Of a stretch of DNA of 64,000 nt, positions 15,497 to 23,952 are shown one piece after another (position 1 is the first letter of the stretch; every line of letters starts with the position of its first letter). The notes under the pieces are model-generated. The model had not been told where the DNA came from. It was given only the letters and a program-made list of their open reading frames with translations, and ran no database searches. The DNA is taken from contig NZ_RPDJ01000015.1 of the NCBI RefSeq assembly GCF_004023625.1, positions 124,001-188,000 on the forward strand, read 5' to 3'. This stretch comes from Streptomyces cavernae (GTDB lineage Bacteria; Actinomycetota; Actinomycetes; Streptomycetales; Streptomycetaceae). The position numbers were made by a program, and so were the translations under genes.

Positions 15497-18400
15497 GTGT
15501 CCAGTCCAGCGATCTCGCCACGGGAAGCAGAAGTGCTCGCGCTGCTCGGGGAGCACCTCAGCAACGCGGAGATCTCCGCGCGGCTGTTCATCTCCGTGCG
15601 CACGGTGGAGTCACATGTTTCCGCACTGCTGCGCAAGCTCCAGGTGCCGGACCGGCGGGCGCTTTCCCGGCGCGCGGCCGACCTCGCACGCGCCGAGCAG
15701 TCGCACCAGGCACCCGGCCTCCCGGCACCCGGCCTCCCGGCACCCGGCCTCCCAGTACCCGGCCTTCCGGCACCAGCTCTTCCGGCACCGCTGACGGCGT
15801 TCGTCGGCCGGGTACTGGAGCGCGCGGAGCTGGCCGAGGCGGTGAAGAAGCGTCGGCAGGTGACCGCGGTCGGCCCGGGTGGGGTGGGCAAGACCCGGCT
15901 CGCGCTGGCGGTGGCGGCGGAGGTGGTCGGCGACTTCGCCGACGGGGTGTGGTTCGTCGATCTGGCCCCGATCACCGATCCGGGGCGGGTGGGGGCGGCG
16001 GTCGCGGCGGCCGTGGGCGTGGGCGAGCAGCCCGGGCTCGGTGTCGACGCGGCGGTGATGGCCGCGCTGGCGGACCGCGAGGCGCTGCTGGTGCTGGACA
16101 ACTGCGAGCAGATACGCGACGGGGTGGCGCCGTTCCTGGAGCGGCTGCTGGTGGCCTGCCCGCGGTTGCGGGTGCTCGCGACGAGCAGGGCCCGGCTGAT
16201 GGTGCCGTTCGAGTGGGTCTTCCCGGTTCCGCCGCTGTCGCGGGCCGGCGGCGACGAGTCCGATGCGGTGGCCCTCTTCATGGACCGGGCGGCGGCGGTA
16301 TGCCGGCCGCTGGGCCCGGCCGTGAGCGAGGGGGTCGTGGCCATCTGTGAACGGCTCGACGGCATGGCGCTGGCGATCGAGCTGGCGGCGGCGCGGTGGC
16401 CCACACTCGGCCTGGACGGCCTCACGGCCGGCCTCTCCGACCAACTGCGGATCCTCACCGGCGGAGTCCGCGCCGATGGCAGGCACCGGTCGGTGCGCGC
16501 GGTGCTGGACTGGAGCTACGACCTGCTGGAGCCGCAGGATCAGGCATTGCTGCGCCGGGTGACGGTGTTCGCCGAGCCGTTCACCGCCGAGGCGGCCACG
16601 GCGGTGGCCGCCTTCGGCCCGCTGGATCCGGCCGAGGTCGCCGACGGGCTCGGACGGCTCGCCGAACAGAGCCTGCTCAGCGCGACACCGTCCCAGGCGG
16701 GCACCCGGTACCAGGCGCTGGAGACCATCCGCCAGTACGGCACGGAGCGGCTCGCCGAGACCGCTGAGCTGGTCGACATCCGATCCCGCCACGTGGATTG
16801 GTGCCTGGCCGGCGCGACCGCCCTCATGGGGGCCGGCGGCGCGGACTGGCGCGCCCGGTTCGACGCTCTGGCGGACGACCTCAGAACCGCCCTCGCCTGG
16901 GCCGCCGGCCGGCCCGAGCAGCGCGCGGACGCCCACCGTCTCGCCCTGTCCCTGGCCGAGCTGGCCTTCAACCGCAACCTGCTCGGCGAGGCCCAGCAGA
17001 GGTTCGAGCAGGCGGCCGCGCTCGCCGGTGGCGCCGGGCTCGCCGATGGTGCCGCGCTCGCCGATGGTGCCGGCCTTGCCGGTGGCGCCGGGCTCGGAGG
17101 TGATGCCGGGCTCGCCGGTGGTGCCGGGCTCGGAGGTGATGCCGGGCTCGCCGGTGGTGCCGGGCTCGGAGGTGGTGCCGGGCTCGCCGGTGGTGCCGGG
17201 CTCGCCGATGGTGCCGCGCTCGCCGGTGGCGCCGCGCTCGCCGGTGGCGCCGCGCTCGGAGGTGACGCCGCGGGTGCCCTTGCCGCCGCGGGCGCGGCAG
17301 CGCTGCGGGAGGCCGCGGCGCTGCGGGATGCTGCCGGAGTGGCCGGTTGCCGCAGGCTCGGCGACGACATGTTCCGCCTGCACCGTTCCGCCGCGGTGGC
17401 CGCCCGCCGGGCCGGTGACACGGCCGGCGCTTGCCGTGACCTGGCGGCCGCCGCCACCGTCGCGTACCGCTTCTCCACCACGTTCACGCGCATCCCCCCG
17501 GTGGAGGAGGTGACGGCCATGCTCGTGGAGGCTCGAGACTTGTCCGGCGACGATCCGGCCGCCGAGGCGGCTGTGGCGCTGGCCGAGGCGGCGGTGGTCG
17601 CGGACGCGTACGGCGCGCTGCAGGGAGCCGCGGAGAACACCGTGCAGGAGACGGTCGAGCGCGCCGAACGGGCCGTCGGACTCGCCCGGCGCGCGGGCGA
17701 CCCGGTGGCGGAGTCCGCCGCCCTCGACGCGCTCTCCGGCGCCCGGAGCTGGGCCGGTGATGCCTTCGCCGTCGCAGGCGCCGCCCGGCGCCGGGTCGAC
17801 ATCCTGGCCTCCGTGCCGCCTGCCCCCGCCGGTACGCACGAGTTGATGGACGCCCTCGCCATGGCCGCCGGAACCGCCCTCGGTGTGGGGAAACTACCGG
17901 AAGCCCGACGGTGGGGCAGACAGCTCGCCGACCACCCGCTGCAGGCCGAGGCGGGCCACCACGCCACGTCCTGGATCCTGGTCGCGGACGCTTTCGCCGG
18001 CCATGCCGACGAGGTACTCACCCGCAGCGTCAGGTTCCTCGACGCGTGGGAGCAGAGTGGCCGGCAGCGATCGCTTTCCCTCGGCGCCGCCGCCGCGTCG
18101 GTCGCCATGGTCCACGGGCTGCGCGGCGACCACGACGCCCGGGCGACCTGGTTGGCGATCGCCGACCGGGCGGACACGGTGCCGGAGCACCGTCATGGCT
18201 ACGGTGCGGTCCTCGACGCCATGTTCCTGCTCCACCACGGGGAGGTGGACGCCGCGCTGGAGCGGCTCGCGCCGAAGCCGGAGGAGGTGTGGAAGTGGGT
18301 GTGCTGGATCTGGCTGCACTGGTACGTGGCCCTCAGGGCAGAGGCGGCGGTACTCGCCGGGCACCCGGACGCCCGGGGCCGGATCGACGCCGCCCGGAGC

Positions 18401-18682
18401 CTGGTCGCCGGCAACCCGGTCGCCACCGTCCAACTGGACCGTGCGGAGGCGCTGTTGGACGGTGACCTGACGCGGCAGCTCGCCGCCGCGGCGGCGTTCG
18501 ACGCGGCGGGCTGCCCCTACCAGTCGGCGCGCACACTGCTGCTCGCCGGGAACGGCCATGCAGCCACCGGCGCGGCGGCGCTCGCCGACCTGGGCCTCGC
18601 TCCCGGCTCCGGACGGGCGGAACAAGATCCGTCGAGCCGCGCCGCTGCGACGATGTTCGACATCCCTCCGCAGTCGATGTGA
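15497..18682 (+). CDS. Large LuxR-type HTH / NB-ARC-like ATPase regulator
   Basis: A 1061-residue regulator. The LuxR helix-turn-helix is at the N-terminus (about residues 8-60; SNAEISARLFISVRTVESHV), unlike classic LAL proteins where it is last. A proline-rich pentapeptide linker (GLPAP repeats, about 73-98) leads to a STAND-type ATPase with P-loop GPGGVGKT (126-133) and Walker B-like LLVLDNCEQ. The C-terminal half is helical and TPR-like, interrupted by a run of 13 hexapeptides. Such proteins sense a ligand and activate antibiotic or sugar genes; the target here is unknown. The GTG start has no good RBS. Confidence 0.88.
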   Translation: MSSPAISPREAEVLALLGEHLSNAEISARLFISVRTVESHVSALLRKLQVPDRRALSRRAADLARAEQSHQAPGLPAPGLPAPGLPVPGLPAPALPAPLTAFVGRVLERAELAEAVKKRRQVTAVGPGGVGKTRLALAVAAEVVGDFADGVWFVDLAPITDPGRVGAAVAAAVGVGEQPGLGVDAAVMAALADREALLVLDNCEQIRDGVAPFLERLLVACPRLRVLATSRARLMVPFEWVFPVPPLSRAGGDESDAVALFMDRAAAVCRPLGPAVSEGVVAICERLDGMALAIELAAARWPTLGLDGLTAGLSDQLRILTGGVRADGRHRSVRAVLDWSYDLLEPQDQALLRRVTVFAEPFTAEAATAVAAFGPLDPAEVADGLGRLAEQSLLSATPSQAGTRYQALETIRQYGTERLAETAELVDIRSRHVDWCLAGATALMGAGGADWRARFDALADDLRTALAWAAGRPEQRADAHRLALSLAELAFNRNLLGEAQQRFEQAAALAGGAGLADGAALADGAGLAGGAGLGGDAGLAGGAGLGGDAGLAGGAGLGGGAGLAGGAGLADGAALAGGAALAGGAALGGDAAGALAAAGAAALREAAALRDAAGVAGCRRLGDDMFRLHRSAAVAARRAGDTAGACRDLAAAATVAYRFSTTFTRIPPVEEVTAMLVEARDLSGDDPAAEAAVALAEAAVVADAYGALQGAAENTVQETVERAERAVGLARRAGDPVAESAALDALSGARSWAGDAFAVAGAARRRVDILASVPPAPAGTHELMDALAMAAGTALGVGKLPEARRWGRQLADHPLQAEAGHHATSWILVADAFAGHADEVLTRSVRFLDAWEQSGRQRSLSLGAAAASVAMVHGLRGDHDARATWLAIADRADTVPEHRHGYGAVLDAMFLLHHGEVDAALERLAPKPEEVWKWVCWIWLHWYVALRAEAAVLAGHPDARGRIDAARSLVAGNPVATVQLDRAEALLDGDLTRQLAAAAAFDAAGCPYQSARTLLLAGNGHAATGAAALADLGLAPGSGRAEQDPSSRAAATMFDIPPQSM
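17024..17275 (+). repeat. Thirteen 18-bp tandem repeats inside the LuxR-like gene
   Basis: Thirteen full 18-bp units and one degenerate unit encode hexapeptides of the type GAGLAG, GAGLAD or DAGLGG. Variants alternate (GCCGGTGG and GGAGGTGA starts), showing expansion by unequal exchange or slippage in steps of one or two units. The array keeps frame and sits in the helical C-terminal half, so copy number could differ between strains without breaking the protein. Confidence 0.92.
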
Positions 18683-18789
18683 CCGAAACGTGTGGTTCCT
18701 GTGCACGGACGCTGATGGAAGCCGACAATCCGCACGGCGCATTCCTGTGGCATCACCCTTCTTCGTACCCGTGAGTCACTGAGCAGAGT

Positions 18790-18830
18790 GGTGGGTCCCG
18801 CATCTTTGTAGGCCACGAGGGGGACCCACC
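18790..18830 (+). promoter_or_regulatory. Hairpin covering the RBS of the ketoacyl synthase gene
   Basis: GGTGGGTCCC (18790-18799) and GGGACCCACC (18821-18830) are a perfect 10-bp inverted repeat with a 21-nt loop. The Shine-Dalgarno GAGGGGG lies partly in the loop and partly in the 3' arm, and the ATG follows the stem by one base. In RNA it would hide the RBS; as DNA it could be an operator. Confidence 0.6.
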
Positions 18831-18831
18831 C

Positions 18832-19773
18832 ATGACCGGTTCACGTATCACCGCCGTCGGCCACTACCAGCCCCCGAGGGTTCTCACCAACGAGGAACTG
18901 GCGGGGATGGTCGACACCAGTGACGAGTGGATCACCAGCAGGGTGGGCATCCGCACCCGCCATATCGCCGGCCCCGACGAACCGGTCGACGAACTCGCCG
19001 CCCACGCCGCCGCCAAGGCGCTCGCGGCGGCGGGCACTTCCCCGGAGACAGTCGATCTCGTGGTGGTCGCCACCTCCACTGCCATCGACCGCTCCCCGAA
19101 CACGGCCGCCCGTGTCGCCGCCCGCCTCGGCATCCCCTCGCCGGCCGCCCTGGACGTGAACGTCGTGTGTGCCGGGTTCACCCACGCCCTCGCCACCGCC
19201 GACCATGCCGTGCGGGCCGGTGCGGCCACCCGGGCGCTGGTCATCGGCGCCGACAAGATGTCCGAGGTGACCGACTGGACGGACCGGACGACCTGCGTCC
19301 TGGTCGGCGACGGAGCGGGTGCGGCGGTGGTCGAGGCATCACCGGGAACGGCAGGCATCGGACCCGTGCTGTGGGGCTCCGTGCCCGAGATGGGGCACGC
19401 GGTACGCATCGAAGGCACGCCTCCGCGGTTCGCGCAGGAAGGGCAGAGCGTCTACCGCTGGGCCACCACCCGGCTCCCCGCCATCGCCCGGCAGGCCTGC
19501 GAACGAGCCGGTCTCGCCCCGACCGACCTCGCCGGGGTGGTGCTGCACCAGGCCAACCTGCGCATCATCGAGCCGCTCGCGGAGAAGATCGGCGCCGTGA
19601 ACGCGATCGTCGCACGTGACGTGGTCGACTCCGGCAACACCTCGGCGGCCAGCATCCCGCTCGCGCTGGGGAAGCTGGTGGAACGCGGGGAGCTGGGAAC
19701 CGGTGACCCGGTGCTGCTCTTCGGCTTCGGCGGGAACCTGTCGTATGCGGGCCAGGTCGTCCGCTGCCCCTGA
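18832..19773 (+). CDS. Beta-ketoacyl-ACP synthase III (FabH-like)
   Basis: A 313-residue thiolase-fold enzyme with the full KAS III triad: Cys113 in NVVCAGFTHA, His in VVLHQANLR and Asn in DSGNTSAASIPLAL. It also has the opening SRITAVGHYQPPRVLTNEEL usual for FabH. Such enzymes condense acyl-CoA with malonyl-ACP, or make acyl esters or other products in secondary metabolism. No acyl carrier protein or other fatty acid gene is near, so it is a stray paralog whose substrate cannot be assigned. A strong RBS (GAGGGGG) lies within a hairpin. Confidence 0.92.
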   Translation: MTGSRITAVGHYQPPRVLTNEELAGMVDTSDEWITSRVGIRTRHIAGPDEPVDELAAHAAAKALAAAGTSPETVDLVVVATSTAIDRSPNTAARVAARLGIPSPAALDVNVVCAGFTHALATADHAVRAGAATRALVIGADKMSEVTDWTDRTTCVLVGDGAGAAVVEASPGTAGIGPVLWGSVPEMGHAVRIEGTPPRFAQEGQSVYRWATTRLPAIARQACERAGLAPTDLAGVVLHQANLRIIEPLAEKIGAVNAIVARDVVDSGNTSAASIPLALGKLVERGELGTGDPVLLFGFGGNLSYAGQVVRCP

Positions 19774-19835
19774 CCAGCCGTTCTCCGGCCGTGTGACCGG
19801 ATCAACTCCCCCTCGCCCTGGCCATGGTGGTCGGT

Positions 19836-19844
19836 AGACTGTAT
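19836..19844 (+). promoter_or_regulatory. Motif resembling the FDH/decarboxylase promoter motif
   Basis: AGACTGTAT lies 81 bp before the GntR start, and AGACAATTCATAC follows 8 bp later. The core ACTGTA matches ATACTGTAG before the FDH operon and ATACTGTAT before the decarboxylase gene; AGACAAT is also shared with the FDH site. It may be an autoregulatory site of the GntR protein. Confidence 0.3.
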
Positions 19845-19924
19845 TCCAAAGACAATTCATACTTGCTTCTCCATGCCGGATACCGGCTTCCCGGCTGCCG
19901 CAGCCGCCCAGGAGGGGGACCGCG

Positions 19925-20602
19925 ATGTTGTCCGCAGGACTGCCGCAGGGGGCTGTGCCCCGGCTCGAACGGCCCGGACCGCTGCGCGACCGTGTCTACG
20001 AGGCGCTCCTCGAACTCATCACCACACGCGCGCTGCAACCGGGCCAGCACCTGGTGGAGAGCGAGCTCGCCGGACATCTCGGCGTCTCCCGCCAGCCGGT
20101 GCGCGAGGCGTTGCAGCGGCTGAACACCGAGGGCTGGGTCGATCTGCGGCCCGCGCAGGGCGCGTTCGTGCACGAGCCGACGGAACAGGAGGCAGACCAA
20201 CTCCTCACGGTCCGCACCCTCTTGGAGGCGGAGGCGGCCCGACTCGCCGCCGCGGGCGCCACGACGGCGGGCATCGCCGCGCTGGAGGAACTGTGCGCGG
20301 AGGGCGAACGAGCGGTCGCCGACGACGACGTCGACGCCGCGGTCGCCACGAACGCCCGCTTCCACGCGAAGGTGATGGAGCTGGCCGGCAACGCGGTCCT
20401 CGCCGAACTCGCCGGACAGGTCGACCGCCGGGTCCGCTGGTACTACACCCCGGTCGCCAGGCAGCGCGGACAGCAGTCCTGGATCGAGCACCGCGACCTG
20501 ATCGCCGCGATCACGGCCCGCGACGAGACCCGCGCGACAGAGGTCATGCGAGCCCACACGGAACACACGCGCCGGACGTACCACGCACGCGCCGAGGCCT
20601 GA
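19925..20602 (+). CDS. GntR family regulator, FCD subfamily
   Basis: A 225-residue protein with an N-terminal winged helix (about 20-85; VESELAGHLGVSRQPVREAL is a classic GntR recognition region) and a C-terminal all-helical FCD domain whose conserved acid and histidines (for example FHAKVMELAGN and IEHRDLI) bind a metal and a small carboxylate. FCD regulators often respond to organic acids, which suits the carboxylate genes of this window. GGAGGGGG precedes the ATG by five bases, a strong RBS. It stands alone between intergenic regions. Confidence 0.92.
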   Translation: MLSAGLPQGAVPRLERPGPLRDRVYEALLELITTRALQPGQHLVESELAGHLGVSRQPVREALQRLNTEGWVDLRPAQGAFVHEPTEQEADQLLTVRTLLEAEAARLAAAGATTAGIAALEELCAEGERAVADDDVDAAVATNARFHAKVMELAGNAVLAELAGQVDRRVRWYYTPVARQRGQQSWIEHRDLIAAITARDETRATEVMRAHTEHTRRTYHARAEA

Positions 20603-20644
20603 ACGAGGCCCAGACCGGGGCTGCGGCCCCTACCCCCGCGCTGG

Positions 20645-20837
20645 GTGCGCCCTTCAGGGGCGCGGGGAACTGCGCGATCAGCCAGGTATCACCTGCACGT
20701 GACGCGTGACGGGACATGGTCCGGGGCATTCGGGGGTGGGCCCGGGTTTGCTCGGGGTTCGAGGGGACCGAGGTCCGGGTGCGCCCTTCAGGGGCGCGGG
20801 GAACTGCGCGATCAGCCACATATCACCTGCACGTGAC
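20645..20837. repeat. Duplicated 59-bp intergenic element with hairpin
   Basis: Two almost identical 59-bp copies lie at 20645-20703 and 20779-20837. Each starts GTGCGCCCTTCAGGGGCGCG (stem GCGCCC/GGGCGC) and continues GGGGAACTGCGCGATCAGCC, ending ACCTGCACGTGAC. The spacer is about 75 bp, and a second GGGGTTCGAGGGG follows copy 2, so the duplicated unit is near 134 bp. This type of GC-rich palindromic repeat is widespread in Streptomyces intergenic DNA. Here it fills the 20603-21084 gap between gntR and the ROK gene and may act as a terminator. Confidence 0.85.
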
Positions 20838-21084
20838 CGGATACGGTCCGGGCGGCCCGGGGTGGCCCCGGGGTCGCGCGGGGTTCGAGGGGCCGTACCC
20901 TTGCCGGGTTCGAAGGGCCCGCAACCCCTGCCGGGAGGCGAAAGCCCGCAGCCAAAGTGCACCCCTCTTTGTCCTTTCGCAGGAAAAAGTAGACCCCAAT
21001 TCACGCCCGACTTCTTCCCAGCCCCGGCACCCGCTGCTACGTTCCCCTCCAAAGCCCGGCAACGAGGCCGGAAGGGAGGGGCAT

Positions 21085-22275
21085 GTGAGACGTATGACGG
21101 CTCGACCTGCCAACGCCCACCAGGCGAAGCTTCTACGGCTGTTGCGCGACGGCGGCCCCAACTCCCGTGCGCAGCTGGGCGACCAGATCGACCTCTCGCG
21201 GTCCAAACTGGCCGTGGAGGTGGACCGGCTCCTGGAGACGGGCCTCGTCGTGGCCGACGGTCTCGCCGCCTCACGCGGCGGCCGGCGTTCCCACAACATC
21301 CGGCTCGCCCCCGCCCTCCGCTTCCTGGGCGTCGACATCGGCGCGACCTCCGTCGACGTCGCCGTCACCAACGCGGAGCTGGAGATCCTGGGACACATCA
21401 ACCAGCCCATGGACGTACGCGAAGGCCCCGTAGCCGTCTTCGAGCAAGTCCTGGCCATGGCCGCCAAGTTGAAGGCCTCGGGCCTCGCGGAGGGCTTCGA
21501 CGGCGCCGGGATCGGCGTCCCGGGCCCCGTCCGCTTCCCGGAGGGCGTCCCCGTAGCGCCGCCGATCATGCCGGGCTGGGACGGGTTCCCGGTGCGCGAG
21601 GCACTCAGCCAGGAACTGGGCTGCCCCGTCATGGTCGACAACGACGTGAACCTGATGGCGATGGGGGAGCAGCACGCGGGCGTCGCCCGCTCCGTGGGCG
21701 ACTTCCTCTGCGTCAAGATCGGCACCGGCATCGGCTGCGGCATCGTCGTCGGTGGTGAGGTCCACCGCGGTACGACGGGCAGCGCGGGCGACATCGGGCA
21801 CATCCAGGCCGTGCCCGACGGCCGCCCCTGCGCCTGCGGCAACCGGGGCTGTCTGGAGGCCCACTTCAGCGGCGCGGCACTCGCCCGCGACGCGACGGAG
21901 GCCGCCCAGCAGGGCCGGTCGGCGGAACTCGCGACCCGGCTGGAGACGAACGGCACCCTCAGCGCCGTCGACGTCGCCGCCGCGGCCGCCGCCGGTGACG
22001 CCACCGCACTGGAACTGATCCGCGAGGGCGGCGACCGCACCGGGCAGGTCATCGCCGGACTCGTCTCCTTCTTCAACCCCGGCCTGGTCGTCATCGGCGG
22101 CGGTGTGACCGGCCTCGGCCACACCCTGCTCGCCGCGATCCGCACCCAGGTCTACCGCCAGTCGCTACCCCTCGCGACCGGCAACCTGCCCATCGTCCTC
22201 GGTGAGTTGGGGCCCACCGCCGGAGTCATCGGCGCGGCCCGACTGATCAGCGACCACCTGTTCTCACCCGCATAA
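21085..22275 (+). CDS. ROK family transcriptional regulator
   Basis: A 396-residue ROK repressor. The N-terminus is a MarR-like winged helix (RAQLGDQIDLSRSKLAVEVD), followed by the sugar-kinase-like ROK domain with ATP/sugar motif VDIGATSVDVAVTN, the catalytic-like VDNDVNLMAMGE and the zinc site CACGNRGCLEA. ROK repressors bind phosphorylated or free sugars. It stands first before the ribose-type ABC importer and probably controls it. The GTG at 21085 is preferred because GGGAGGGG ends four bases before it; an ATG three codons later is the alternative. Confidence 0.93.
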   Translation: MRRMTARPANAHQAKLLRLLRDGGPNSRAQLGDQIDLSRSKLAVEVDRLLETGLVVADGLAASRGGRRSHNIRLAPALRFLGVDIGATSVDVAVTNAELEILGHINQPMDVREGPVAVFEQVLAMAAKLKASGLAEGFDGAGIGVPGPVRFPEGVPVAPPIMPGWDGFPVREALSQELGCPVMVDNDVNLMAMGEQHAGVARSVGDFLCVKIGTGIGCGIVVGGEVHRGTTGSAGDIGHIQAVPDGRPCACGNRGCLEAHFSGAALARDATEAAQQGRSAELATRLETNGTLSAVDVAAAAAAGDATALELIREGGDRTGQVIAGLVSFFNPGLVVIGGGVTGLGHTLLAAIRTQVYRQSLPLATGNLPIVLGELGPTAGVIGAARLISDHLFSPA

Positions 22276-22440
22276 GCCCGCCAGCACGCCCGCCAGCACG
22301 CCCGCCAGCACAGCCCGCCACCCACGCCCGCCCACCAGAGCAAGGGCACGACAGCACACCCGGCACCAGGACCCACCAGCACAGCGCCCTGCTCCGCCCT
22401 GCCCTGAAACCGGCCCGCACGCCTGCCAGGGGGAACCGTC
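22276..22440. repeat. Three 12-bp tandem repeats in the ROK-ABC gap
   Basis: CCCGCCAGCACG is repeated three times at 22277-22312 (last base differs in the third unit), with further AGCAC and CCAGCAC words until 22385. The rest of the gap contains no gene. The promoter of the importer and any ROK operator should lie here, but no clear palindrome was seen. Confidence 0.6.
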
Positions 22441-23952
22441 ATGGCACCAGAACCACCGTTGCTCACCATGTCCGGCATCACCAAGTCGTTTCCCGGAGTC
22501 CGGGCCCTCGACGGCGTCGACCTGGACGTCCTGGCCGGTGAGGTGCACTGTCTGCTCGGCCAGAACGGGGCCGGCAAGTCCACCCTCATCAAAGTCCTGG
22601 CCGGCGCCCACCAGCCCGACGACGGCACCATCGGCTGGCGCGGCGAGACGGTCACCTTACGCTCGCCCATCGCCGCCATGCGCCTCGGCATCGCCACCAT
22701 CTACCAGGAACTCGACCTGGTGGAGGGCCTGTCGGTGGCCGAGAACGTCCACCTCGGCCATGAACCGACGGCCGCCGGTTTCGTCGTACGGGGAAAGGCG
22801 GCAAGGGCGTCGACAGCCGCTCTCCTCAAGCGACTCGGGCACCCGGAGATCGATCCGGCCCGGCTCGTGGGGGAGTTGTCCGCGGCCCAGCAGCAGATCG
22901 TGTCGATGGCGCGTGCGCTCTCCCACGACGTACGCCTCATCGTCATGGACGAACCGTCCGCGGCACTCGACCCCGACGAGGTCGACAACCTCTTCCGCAT
23001 CGTCGGCGACCTCACCGCGGACGGTGTCGCCGTCGTCTACATCTCCCACCGTCTCGAGGAGATCCGCCGCATCGGCGACCGGGTCACCGTACTCAAGGAC
23101 GGGCGCGCGGTGGCGGGCGGACTGCCCGCGAAGACCACCCCGACCCGGGACGTCGTCGCGCTGATGACCGGCCGCAACGTCGAGTACGTCTTCCCGGACC
23201 GTCCCGTCGGCCCGCCGTCCGGGGAACCCGTCCTGAAGGTTCAGGGCCTCGCCCGGGACGGGGAGTTCGCGCCGCTCGACCTGGAACTGCGCCCTGGGGA
23301 AATCGTCGGTCTCGCCGGGCTGGTCGGCTCCGGACGCTCCGAGGTCCTCGAGACCATCTACGGAGCCCGCAAACCGACGGCCGGTCAGGTCCTGGTGGAC
23401 GGACAGCCGTTGAAGTCCGGCAGTGTGCGCGCCGCCGTGCGCGCCGGGCTCGGGCTCGCCCCCGAGGAACGCAAGGCACAGGCCCTGCTGATGCTGGAGT
23501 CCGTCACCCGCAATGTGTCGGTCTCCTCCATGTCCCGCTTCTCCCGTGGCGGCTGGCTGGACCGGCGCGCGGAGTCCGGGGCCGCCCGCGCCGCCACCCG
23601 GGAGCTGTCACTGCGCCCCGACAACCCGGACGTGCCGGTGCGCACCCTCTCCGGCGGCAACCAGCAGAAGGCAGTCCTCGCCCGCTGGCTGCTGCGCGGC
23701 TGCCGGGTGCTGCTGCTCGACGAACCGACCCGCGGCGTGGACGTCGGCGCCCGCGCCGAGCTCTACGCCGTGATCCGCCGACTCGCCGACGAGGGCCTCG
23801 CCGTGCTGCTGGTCTCCAGCGAGGTCCCGGAGGTCCTCGGCCTCGCCGACCGGGTGCTCGTACTGCGCGAGGGCCGCGTCGTGCACACCGCACCGGCCCG
23901 TGAACTCGACGAACACCGCGTACTCGACCTGGTGATGGAGGGAACGTCATGA
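22441..23952 (+). CDS. Ribose-type sugar ABC transporter ATP-binding protein
   Basis: A 503-residue tandem ATPase of the RbsA/MglA type. The first half has Walker A GQNGAGKST (40-48), an unusual signature LSAAQ in place of LSGGQ, and Walker B LIVMDEPSAALD. The second half has the degenerate loop LVGSGRSE, a normal signature LSGGNQQK and LLLDEPTRGVD, as expected for this family. It powers uptake of a pentose, hexose or cyclitol. Codon 73 is TTA, the rare leucine codon read by bldA tRNA in Streptomyces. The stop overlaps the permease start by 4 bp. Confidence 0.95.
   Translation: MAPEPPLLTMSGITKSFPGVRALDGVDLDVLAGEVHCLLGQNGAGKSTLIKVLAGAHQPDDGTIGWRGETVTLRSPIAAMRLGIATIYQELDLVEGLSVAENVHLGHEPTAAGFVVRGKAARASTAALLKRLGHPEIDPARLVGELSAAQQQIVSMARALSHDVRLIVMDEPSAALDPDEVDNLFRIVGDLTADGVAVVYISHRLEEIRRIGDRVTVLKDGRAVAGGLPAKTTPTRDVVALMTGRNVEYVFPDRPVGPPSGEPVLKVQGLARDGEFAPLDLELRPGEIVGLAGLVGSGRSEVLETIYGARKPTAGQVLVDGQPLKSGSVRAAVRAGLGLAPEERKAQALLMLESVTRNVSVSSMSRFSRGGWLDRRAESGAARAATRELSLRPDNPDVPVRTLSGGNQQKAVLARWLLRGCRVLLLDEPTRGVDVGARAELYAVIRRLADEGLAVLLVSSEVPEVLGLADRVLVLREGRVVHTAPARELDEHRVLDLVMEGTS

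Noticed and set aside
15611..17839. A 742-codon minus-strand frame with GEPGTTGEPG-like collagen repeats
   Set aside because: The repeats are only the antisense reading of the 18-bp array in the LuxR-like gene, whose own frame has clear HTH and ATPase motifs.
19925..20602. Assigning the GntR protein as regulator of the ketoacyl synthase
   Set aside because: The synthase lies upstream on the same strand with its own hairpin, and no GntR-like dyad was seen in its leader.
20876..20930. A second tRNA-like GGTTCGA word
   Set aside because: No acceptor or anticodon stem can be folded around it; it belongs to the duplicated GC-rich element.
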